This document shows positions 27,357 to 33,741 of a DNA stretch of 64,000 nucleotides, piece by piece (positions within the stretch are counted from its first letter, which is position 1; each line of letters starts with the position of its first letter). This DNA comes from Merdibacter massiliensis (GTDB lineage Bacteria > Bacillota_I > Bacilli_A > Erysipelotrichales > Erysipelotrichaceae). The translations under genes were made by a program, and so were the position numbers. Under the pieces are notes generated by a model. That model ran no database searches, was not told where the DNA came from, and worked only from the letters and a program-made list of their open reading frames with translations. The stretch is taken from NCBI RefSeq assembly GCF_900155395.1, contig NZ_LT699727.1:1-64000 (forward strand), given 5' to 3'.

Positions 27357-28247
27357 CTACTTCACCCCGATCACTGTTACATAATCGAAATACTGAAAAT
27401 TAGAGACCGGCTCCACATAGATCACCTGGCCCAGCTGATTTTCCAATGACTCTGTTTTCTTTACCGTACCGACAAACAATCCGCTTGGATAGACGCCGCC
27501 TTTTCCGCTTGTGACCACCTGCATGCCTTCTTTGATTTCCTGTTCATCTAGTAAAGACACCACATATGCCTGCTCATCGCTGTCATAAGATTCTAAGATT
27601 CCTTCAACTGAATCCACTTGCTTGGTATCTTTTGCTTTCCCGCTGCTGTCTTTACTTTTTTCTTCGGCAGACGTATCTTCTTCAGTAGTGAAATTGATAC
27701 GTACTGCTACTTTATTGCTTTTATCTTCACAAGTCAGCAGCTTAACGATACTGGTCGTATCCTGTACCTTGTAGATCTTGCCAACGACACCTTGTGAATT
27801 GACAACGATCATATCTTTTTCAATTCCATCATTGCTGCCAACATTCAACGTCAGCTGATCATTCCAATATGAAACATCGCGAGAAATGACTTTTGCAGAA
27901 ATTTTCGTGTAATCTTCCAGCGTATCATTCATATCTAACAGTTCTTGTAATTCTTTTTTTTCACGCAGTGCATTTTCATACAATGTCTGGTAATTTTCCG
28001 TCATTGCCAACTGCTCTTTTAAATAATCATTTTCTTCCTGCACTTTCCATAGATTTGAAAAATCGCTTGCAAAATTTTTTATGGAAGTCAAAGGATAATC
28101 GATCAATCCATATTTCAAATAACTCAATGCACTATATCCTATATCACTGATGCTGGCTTGCCGCATACCTTGAAACAACAATCCTAAAGCTAAAAAAAAG
28201 CCAATCAGACACATCAGAATTTTTTGCGTTCTTGTAAATTTCGACAT
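27357..28247 (-). CDS. mreC: Rod-shape-determining protein MreC
   Basis: Bitopic elongasome scaffold linking the cytoskeleton to PBP2-type synthases. The protein has a basic N-terminus, one membrane helix (residues about 10-27), a coiled coil about 65-110, and the beta domain beginning ISRDVSYWNDQLTLNVGSNDGIEKDMIVV, with the hallmark GVVGKIYKV. A polar, low-complexity insert rich in Glu, Lys, Ser and Thr (near residues 195-215) interrupts the beta domain, which is unusual. It carries its own promoter at 28280-28308. No mreB precedes it, unlike Bacillus. Confidence 0.93.
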   Translation of the reverse strand: MSKFTRTQKILMCLIGFFLALGLLFQGMRQASISDIGYSALSYLKYGLIDYPLTSIKNFASDFSNLWKVQEENDYLKEQLAMTENYQTLYENALREKKELQELLDMNDTLEDYTKISAKVISRDVSYWNDQLTLNVGSNDGIEKDMIVVNSQGVVGKIYKVQDTTSIVKLLTCEDKSNKVAVRINFTTEEDTSAEEKSKDSSGKAKDTKQVDSVEGILESYDSDEQAYVVSLLDEQEIKEGMQVVTSGKGGVYPSGLFVGTVKKTESLENQLGQVIYVEPVSNFQYFDYVTVIGVK

Positions 28248-28279
28248 TTCCTCACCTTTTCTCGTCTATTCTTTTTTCT

Positions 28280-28308
28280 ATTATAAAGGCTAAAGGAAAA
28301 TGTTTCAA
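28280..28308 (-). promoter_or_regulatory. mreC operon promoter
   Basis: Minus-strand TTGAAA (28303-28308) and TATAAT (28280-28285) with a 17-bp spacer in the gap between radC and mreC. Confidence 0.8.
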
Positions 28309-28309
28309 T

Positions 28310-28981
28310 CTATAAAAGTCCACTTTCACGAAAACTAAACCAGGCATGTTTACAGATGATCAAGTGATCCAAAAGCGGTATACCTACGATTTCCCCGCTT
28401 TTCTGTATATGTTTTGTCAATGTTTGATCGGCCAATGATGGTTTGGCGTTCCCGCCGGGATGATTATGCACACAAATGATGCTGGCAGCACTGCAATGCA
28501 TCGCTTCTTTAAATATTTCTCTTGGATGCGCAGTTGAACTGTTCAATGTTCCTAAAAACAGGCGCTGATGACGGAGGATCACATTTTGCTGATTTAAATA
28601 AATCACAACAAAATGTTCCTGCAGTTCATATCCATAACATAACTGCAGCCAATGGATCAGATCCTGTACGCAATGCACGCTTCGCTGTTCTGCTTCTTGC
28701 GTACAGATCCGTTTAGCTAACTCAATGCCTGCAAACAACTGCATGGCACGGACCTGTTTGATTCCAGAAATCTGCATAAGATCCATCGGCTGCATATACA
28801 TCAATTTTTCTAAAGTTCCGCAGTATTTTAACACTTCATCTGCTAATTCCAAAACACTTTTCTGTCTCGTACCACTTTGCAGCAAAACAGCAAGCAGTTC
28901 CCGGTTGCTGAGTGTGTGCAGTCCTTGTTTCAATGCCTTTTCACGGGGTCGTTCACTCGGATCCAGTTCCTGTATCTTCAT
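28310..28981 (-). CDS. radC: RadC family JAB-domain protein
   Basis: Member of the RadC/YsxA family, about 224 residues. The N-terminal helix-hairpin-helix-like region (LSNRELLAVLLQSG, LMQISGIKQVRAMQL) is followed by a JAB1/MPN-type domain with the metal-binding motif VHNHPGGNAKPSLAD. Despite its name, a repair role is not established for the family. The start at 28981 is chosen because AGGAAATGGAAA precedes it and family members begin near this point. It overlaps the upstream SPOR gene by 29 bases. The radC-mreC-mreD order matches Bacillus apart from the missing mreB. Confidence 0.9.
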   Translation of the reverse strand: MKIQELDPSERPREKALKQGLHTLSNRELLAVLLQSGTRQKSVLELADEVLKYCGTLEKLMYMQPMDLMQISGIKQVRAMQLFAGIELAKRICTQEAEQRSVHCVQDLIHWLQLCYGYELQEHFVVIYLNQQNVILRHQRLFLGTLNSSTAHPREIFKEAMHCSAASIICVHNHPGGNAKPSLADQTLTKHIQKSGEIVGIPLLDHLIICKHAWFSFRESGLL

Positions 28982-29378
28982 TTTCCATTTCCTGCAACAC
29001 TTGCTCATACTTTTCAGCATCAATTGCTTCTATCATGTCGTTTCCTTCCACGGTGATCTTTTTCATCAGATAATTGATATCCATCTCTTTTAATGTTTCT
29101 CCTTCCTTTTTTGTCTCCTCCTCATTCTCATAAATACTGGTCACGACCACAAGCTGATCCTCTTTTTCCAATGTATACGGAACCAGATCTTTTTCACGCA
29201 ACCGATCACACATCTTTTCTGCATTCGCACTCTCTTCGAAGATGCCCACTTGATTCAAATACAATACTCGAGAAGAAGATTCTTCAGCCCCCAACATCTG
29301 AAATAAGACATAATAAAACAAAGAAAATATACATGTAAAAATAACAGCAAAAATAATGATGATCTTACGGTTTCCCAT
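28953..29378 (-). CDS. SPOR-domain membrane protein, SpoIIB-like
   Basis: A 141-residue protein with a short cytosolic start, one membrane helix (residues 5-27) and an extracytoplasmic domain that looks like SPOR: VLYLNQVGIFEESANAEKMC, then LVPYTLEKEDQLVVVTSIYENEEE and a closing KKITVEG. SPOR domains bind denuded peptidoglycan at septa. In Bacillus the SPOR protein SpoIIB lies next to maf and radC, so a SpoIIB-like role in the sporulation septum is plausible. GAGGAGGGGCATCC precedes the start. The domain call is by eye and moderate. Confidence 0.65.
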   Translation of the reverse strand: MGNRKIIIIFAVIFTCIFSLFYYVLFQMLGAEESSSRVLYLNQVGIFEESANAEKMCDRLREKDLVPYTLEKEDQLVVVTSIYENEEETKKEGETLKEMDINYLMKKITVEGNDMIEAIDAEKYEQVLQEMENEDTGTGSE

Positions 29379-29464
29379 GGATGCCCCTCCTCATCCCACT
29401 ATATGAAAAAAGGAGCTGTCACTTGTATCAATCATCCTATACGGACAAAAAAAGAAAGAATACT

Positions 29465-29492
29465 AAAAAAGCTGCCATTTTTTGACAGCTGA
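29465..29492 (-). terminator. Terminator of the degV-family gene
   Basis: Minus-strand AGCTGTC-AAAAAAT-GGCAGCT followed by six T, immediately after the stop codon. Confidence 0.8.
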
Positions 29493-29495
29493 TCA

Positions 29496-30341
29496 TTAAT
29501 AATGGATACGGCGGATCCGTCCAAATCCAATTGTTCCTTTTCCCGCATGGGACAAGATAACTGCTCGAAAGACACGCTTGTCTACCGGACGTCCTGTCGC
29601 CTTTTCAAGATCTTCTCGCAAAGCGTCGCAAACAGAATCATTCCCGGCATGGATGATCATCCAGTCATATTCGCTTGGATCGATATTTTGCGTAACGTAT
29701 TCGATTCCCGCTTTGTATGCGCGCTGTGCTGTACGCACCTTGTCCTGCACATCGATTCCTCCATTTTCCACTTTTAACAATGGATGAATTTTTAACATGC
29801 CTGCTAACGCAGCAGCTGCAGGTGAAATTCGACCGCCATTTTTTAAAGCTGTTAGATTTTCCGGAATCAGGATGGCAAATAACTCACCCTCTTTTTCGAT
29901 CTTCTCTTTTATCTCTTCACAGCTGTATCCTTTTTCCAACATGCCTTTTGCTGCTTCCAGCATATATACGACCGGATAGCAAACAAAGGTGGAATCTATC
30001 ACGATGACTTTTCCCTCATACATTTCTTTAGCTAATTTCATTGCACTGGCACAGGTTCCGCTCAATGCTTTAGAAAGAGGAAGATACAAAATTTGATCGT
30101 GGTCCTGTAATAATTCATCCCATTTACGTACCATTTCCCCCATGCTTGGCTGTGTTGTCGTGATCTTTTTTTGTGCCTGCAAAGCTGCAAAAATATCTTC
30201 ATCAAAGATATCGATGCCCTCTACATATTCCTTCCCATCGACAATCACCGGCATACGTAAAACGTAGATACCTAATTCTTTGGCTTCTGCCTCGCTAATG
30301 TCAGCACTAGAATCACATAATAACGCTACTTTTTTGCTCAT
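29496..30341 (-). CDS. DegV family fatty-acid-binding protein
   Basis: DegV/FakB-type proteins bind a single fatty acid and in Firmicutes present it to the kinase FakA for phospholipid synthesis. The 281 residues start KKVALLCDSSADI and contain the loop KKITTTQPSMGEM with its TSxPS-like fatty-acid contact, LSKALSGTCASA, the lid NGGRISPAAAALAGMLKIHPLLKVENG, and a C-terminal GxGTIGFG. AGGAGAAAAAGT supports ATG 30341. No fakA is nearby, so the lipid role is inferred from the family. Confidence 0.88.
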   Translation of the reverse strand: MSKKVALLCDSSADISEAEAKELGIYVLRMPVIVDGKEYVEGIDIFDEDIFAALQAQKKITTTQPSMGEMVRKWDELLQDHDQILYLPLSKALSGTCASAMKLAKEMYEGKVIVIDSTFVCYPVVYMLEAAKGMLEKGYSCEEIKEKIEKEGELFAILIPENLTALKNGGRISPAAAALAGMLKIHPLLKVENGGIDVQDKVRTAQRAYKAGIEYVTQNIDPSEYDWMIIHAGNDSVCDALREDLEKATGRPVDKRVFRAVILSHAGKGTIGFGRIRRIHY

Positions 30342-30364
30342 ACTTTTTCTCCTTAATAATGATT

Positions 30365-30874
30365 TCAACCACATTGTGCCATTGCATGTAATGCAAATGC
30401 TTCTGCCTGCTTTTCATCTATTGCATCCGGATGGGTCTTTGCCTGATCAAAATTTTCGATCATCTGCAGGGCCATCGCATGCGTCTCTTCTTTGTCTAAC
30501 ATGGACTCATAACGTGTACGGATAGCCTGCGGCATCTTCCCTTGACAGACGAAACTGGCGATCACTTCATTGTCGGATGGCAATTGTCCTTTCATATGAT
30601 CAGCAATTTTTCGAAAATATGCACTGTCCATGCCAAAACCACATGTTGCAAAAACAGCAATTTTTTGTTCATGCACATTTGCAATGAGCTCTTTCATCTG
30701 ATCGCTAAAGCCTCCCTTATCACACCAAGAGCCTAAAAATAAAACATCTACGCTCTCTTTTGGAAGATGACTCCCAAAAGAAACACAACGGTCCTGTTTC
30801 AATGTATCATGAATCACTTGGGCAATATGTGCCGTATTTCCAGTTTTAGAATCAAAAACGATGGCGTATTTCAT
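30365..30874 (-). CDS. Flavodoxin family protein
   Basis: A 169-residue flavodoxin-like fold. The FMN phosphate loop appears as DSKTGNTAHIA at the N-terminus and isoalloxazine-contact loops as GSWCDKGGF and ATCGFGMDS. The C-terminal 30 residues form a charged, probably helical extension. It could pass single electrons in anaerobic redox reactions. It ends 24 bases before the DegV start and may be co-transcribed with it. Some flavodoxins of this size are partners of flavin reductases in gut bacteria, but no such gene adjoins here, so the partner is unknown. Confidence 0.82.
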   Translation of the reverse strand: MKYAIVFDSKTGNTAHIAQVIHDTLKQDRCVSFGSHLPKESVDVLFLGSWCDKGGFSDQMKELIANVHEQKIAVFATCGFGMDSAYFRKIADHMKGQLPSDNEVIASFVCQGKMPQAIRTRYESMLDKEETHAMALQMIENFDQAKTHPDAIDEKQAEAFALHAMAQCG

Positions 30875-30997
30875 CGTTTCTCCCTCGCTTTCCTCCAGAA
30901 ATCTATAAACTTGTATATCTAAGATTATACCATGATTTTTCTAAAAGCATTCTTTGAATTTCAAAAAAAACAGACATTTTTTGTGATTGTATATCCT

Positions 30998-32272
30998 TTA
31001 ACAAGAAGTCATGATTTCAATGATCTCGCGATCTGTTTCCTGCATTCCTTTTTTTGCCAATAAACCTATATTGCGAATGGTGTTTTCCACGCCTTTGACA
31101 ACGATTCCCTCGCCATCTTTAAATTGCTGTCCATTTCGAAACATCTCATAGCCCAGCAGTCCAGCTTCGATAGCGTTGGCTATCTTCGCAGCACAACTTG
31201 GTTTAGCGCCATCACAAACGGTACCAGATATCATTGCGATTGCATTGACCAAAGTATGCGATACTGCATAAAGATCTCCCCCATCTTGATAACAAATACC
31301 GCATGCTGCACCACAGCCGGCACTGACAACACCGCAATAGGCACTTAACTTGCCGATACCATCTTTCAAATGGATCGTTATCAAATTCGAAACGATCAAA
31401 GAACGATACAATTTGTCTTTCGATGCTTGATGTTCTCTTCCCCATACTACAAGAGGAATAGATGCTGTCATTCCTTGATTTCCGCTGCCTGAATTGATTA
31501 CGACCGGAAGTTCGCAACCACTCATTCTTGCGTCACTTCCCGCTGCAGCATACGCTTTGCATCTTGTAAAAATATTATGCTGATCCATCGCTAACAAGAC
31601 ACTGCCAATATTTGCGCCATGATCATTCTTTATTCCTTCATTAGCAATTGCCATATTATAAGAAACCTGTCTGCAGATAATGTCTTCTACATCCTCTAAA
31701 AGAACGCTATCCGCAAAATCCAGGATGGATTCAACTGTCAGCAAACTATGATCTCCCTTAAAGCTTTCTTCAGCAGAAGTAACCTGAACTTCTTGCGGTA
31801 CGCCGTCTTTTTCGATTGCCGTAATGTGATCATGCGCATTTGTGATTCTGACTGATGCGCTATGTTCTTGATGATGAACACACACGATGATATCCAATAC
31901 TTCTTGCGAATCTAAACGCTGCACCTGGATAGGAACCTCTTCTAAAAAAAATGCCAGCTTTTCTAATTGTTTCACATCAACTTCGGCAATCACTTGTAAA
32001 GATCTGGAAGGTTCTCCCGCAATGATGCCAATTGCTGCCGCTGCTGCAATTCCTTTTCTTCCATTCGTATTTGGCACGATGACGCTCTTCACATTCTTTA
32101 TGATATTCCCGCTCGCATAGACCTCTACTTGGTCGACTTCTGCACCCAAGATCGAACGTGCTGCTGCTGCACAATATGCGATTGCAATAGGCTCTGTGCA
32201 TCCCATTGCAGGCACGAGCTCTTCTTTTAATATTTGAACAAATTGTTGATAACGTGGGTCTTCTCGATTCAT
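30998..32272 (-). CDS. L-cysteine desulfidase family protein (CyuA/YhaM type)
   Basis: Catabolic Fe-S enzyme family, related to the alpha chain of L-serine dehydratase, that splits cysteine into pyruvate, ammonia and sulfide. The 424 residues begin with the family motif LKEELVPAMGCTEPIAIAYCAA and end with SGTVCDGAKPSCAAKIA; these conserved Cys are the likely cluster ligands. SGSGNQGMTASIPLVV is another family block. The start has GAGGAATAATCA upstream and its own promoter at 32302-32330. Substrate choice (Cys or Ser) cannot be settled from sequence. Confidence 0.88.
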   Translation of the reverse strand: MNREDPRYQQFVQILKEELVPAMGCTEPIAIAYCAAAARSILGAEVDQVEVYASGNIIKNVKSVIVPNTNGRKGIAAAAAIGIIAGEPSRSLQVIAEVDVKQLEKLAFFLEEVPIQVQRLDSQEVLDIIVCVHHQEHSASVRITNAHDHITAIEKDGVPQEVQVTSAEESFKGDHSLLTVESILDFADSVLLEDVEDIICRQVSYNMAIANEGIKNDHGANIGSVLLAMDQHNIFTRCKAYAAAGSDARMSGCELPVVINSGSGNQGMTASIPLVVWGREHQASKDKLYRSLIVSNLITIHLKDGIGKLSAYCGVVSAGCGAACGICYQDGGDLYAVSHTLVNAIAMISGTVCDGAKPSCAAKIANAIEAGLLGYEMFRNGQQFKDGEGIVVKGVENTIRNIGLLAKKGMQETDREIIEIMTSC

Positions 32273-32301
32273 TGATTATTCCTCATTTCTATTACAATCT
32301 C

Positions 32302-32330
32302 ATTATACTTATTTCAATCCGTTACTACAA
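32302..32330 (-). promoter_or_regulatory. Promoter of the cysteine desulfidase gene
   Basis: Minus-strand TTGTAG (32325-32330) and TATAAT (32302-32307), 17-bp spacer, 30 bases before the start codon. Confidence 0.7.
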
Positions 32331-32361
32331 ACCACAATTGTTGCATATTTCTAATTCTAAA

Positions 32362-32421
32362 ACAAAAGAATATAATTCTACGTATTTTCATACAAAAGAA
32401 TATAATTCTACGTATTTTCAT
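32362..32421. repeat. Perfect tandem duplication of a 30-bp unit
   Basis: Two exact adjacent copies (32362-32391 and 32392-32421), each containing AGAATATAATTCT, between the cysteine desulfidase promoter and the tRNA-Ser promoter. Each copy includes a TATAAT. Confidence 0.9.
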
Positions 32422-32449
32422 TGACAAAGTGTCTGATTCCCAGTAGAAT
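32421..32449 (+). promoter_or_regulatory. tRNA-Ser promoter
   Basis: TTGACA (32421-32426) and TAGAAT (32444-32449) with a 17-bp spacer. The tRNA begins 10 bases after the -10. Confidence 0.85.
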
Positions 32450-32459
32450 AAATGAGCAT

Positions 32460-32548
32460 GGAGACTTGTCCGAGTGGTTTAAGGTGCGATGTTGGAAGCG
32501 TCGTGTGGCTAATACCCACCATGAGTTCGAATCTCATAGTCTCCGCCA
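32460..32548 (+). tRNA. tRNA-Ser (GGA)
   Basis: An 89-nt cloverleaf. The acceptor stem GGAGACT pairs with AGTCTCC, the anticodon stem CGATG/CGTCG encloses loop TTGGAAG (anticodon GGA), and a long variable arm (GTGG...CCAC) is typical of Ser tRNAs. The T arm is ATGAG-TTCGAAT-CTCAT and CCA is encoded. It reads UCC and UCU. Confidence 0.96.
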
Positions 32549-32558
32549 TATAGTACTG

Positions 32559-32584
32559 AAAGCCTTTATTTAAAGGTTTTTTTT
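32559..32584 (+). terminator. Terminator after tRNA-Ser
   Basis: AAAGCCTTT-ATTT-AAAGGTTTT, a 9-bp stem with one G-U pair running into an eight-T tract, 10 bases after the tRNA. Confidence 0.8.
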
Positions 32585-32589
32585 AATAT

Positions 32590-32973
32590 TTAAAATATTT
32601 ATAGCGAAAATATAGCGAAAAATGATAATAAACGTTTTTACTATCCCTTTTTTTTATTTTCTTAATATAATTTCAGATAAATTATACTGTTTATACTGTA
32701 TTTTAAATTCTATTCATCAAAAAATATAAATCTACATGAGTAATCTATTTTTTTCTACTTATGCCATACATACTTCTTTTATGCTTTTTCATAAGAATTA
32801 TATTAAATAAAATAAAGGAGTTGTTTCTATAAAGAATCTACATTCATATAGACGTAATTTAATCATTTAAAATAAATATTTCCTTTCCTATTAAAATTAG
32901 TAAACAAAAAATATCTATTATATTGAATATTAATCTTTCTGAGAAATAAATATTCTCAAAATCTTCTCACATA
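32590..32973. other. Gene-free AT-rich region between two tRNAs
   Basis: About 380 bp of very AT-rich DNA. No open frame with family features was seen on either strand. An AAAGGAG near 32815 is not followed by a usable start. A short direct repeat ATAGCGAAAA occurs twice near 32600. It may be a scar of an element lost from the tRNA-Ser 3' end, but no integrase remnant or att repeat is visible. Confidence 0.5.
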
Positions 32974-33001
32974 ACAAAAAAAGCCTCTATGCAAGGCTTC
33001 C
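32974..33001 (-). terminator. Terminator after tRNA-His
   Basis: Minus-strand AAGCCT-TGCATAG-AGGCTT followed by seven T. Confidence 0.8.
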
Positions 33002-33010
33002 TTTATTCAA

Positions 33011-33087
33011 TGGGGCGACTGATGGGATTCGAACCCACGAGTGACGGAGCCACAATCCGCTGTGTTAACCACTTCACCACAATCGCC
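33011..33087 (-). tRNA. tRNA-His (GTG)
   Basis: A 77-nt tRNA with the extra G-1 opposite C73 that marks tRNA-His. Acceptor GCGATTG pairs with CAGTCGC, the anticodon loop is TTGTGGC (GTG), the T arm contains GTTCGAATC and CCA is encoded. Confidence 0.95.
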
Positions 33088-33174
33088 ATGTGCATGATGT
33101 ATTATACATGATTGCTATCTGTTTGTAAATAGTTTTTATCAAAAAAATCATACAAATGACTAAAAGCAAAAGTA

Positions 33175-33203
33175 AAAAGAAATGGGCAGGATCTGCCCAT
33201 CTC
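33175..33203 (-). terminator. Terminator of the Cys-rich protein gene
   Basis: Minus-strand ATGGGCAG-ATC-CTGCCCAT followed by a T-rich stretch, 10 bases after the stop codon. Confidence 0.75.
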
Positions 33204-33212
33204 TTTTATAGA

Positions 33213-33557
33213 TTATTCTTCATTCTCATTACATTTATTGGCAAATGCTGCATAAGGATTTGAAGAATCATTTTCTTCTGAACAAGTTTCATCCTCATAA
33301 CCACAAAGTCCCATACAATTTGCCACTTTTCTTTCAAACTCTTTTTCTGCACGTCGTAAACACGCGTAATCAATGGTTGGCTGTGAAGGTTGTGGCTGAC
33401 ATTGACAACATTTGCAACAATATGCATGACGGCAGCAGCATGGCCCATTGCCCATGACAGTAGATGAACACTGATTGACACGAATATGCTGTGCACGTCC
33501 AAACATTCCACAATTACAGCCGTTCCAACGGCGATTTTGATTACAATTACAACTCAT
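33213..33557 (-). CDS. Cysteine-rich small protein, unknown function
   Basis: No family was recognised. The 114 residues contain 18 Cys, clustered in the first half (CCCRHAYCCKCCQCQ) with more pairs later (CMGLC), and the C-terminus is acidic. There is no signal peptide or membrane segment. It has a good AAGGAAGGG ribosome site and its own terminator, so it is probably a real gene. Cys-rich small proteins of spore formers often belong to the disulfide-linked spore crust or outer coat. A GCATAgtcTg sequence about 50 bases upstream weakly resembles a sigma-K -10. A coat role is a guess; metal storage is an alternative. Confidence 0.7.
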   Translation of the reverse strand: MSCNCNQNRRWNGCNCGMFGRAQHIRVNQCSSTVMGNGPCCCRHAYCCKCCQCQPQPSQPTIDYACLRRAEKEFERKVANCMGLCGYEDETCSEENDSSNPYAAFANKCNENEE

Positions 33558-33691
33558 TTTAATCCCTTCCTTTCCTGAGATTTCTCATCTCTATCACAGA
33601 CTATGCTCCCTCTTTTTCAAGCCGTAGACATCTAACTATTTTTATTTTTTAAAACTTTCGTTAGAATCATGTGAAATTTTTCACTTTTTGT

Positions 33692-33721
33692 TTTACAAAT
33701 GCTTTCGATATCGGCTATAAT
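33692..33721 (+). promoter_or_regulatory. Hydrogenase promoter
   Basis: TTTACA (33692-33697) and TATAAT (33716-33721) with an 18-bp spacer, 20 bases before the start codon. Confidence 0.7.
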
Positions 33722-33741
33722 AATGACGAGGTGAATAAAAA

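Noticed and set aside
33206-33511. 101-codon frame parallel to the Cys-rich protein gene
   Set aside because: Same strand, shifted frame, no ribosome site; the 114-residue reading has a better start and composition.
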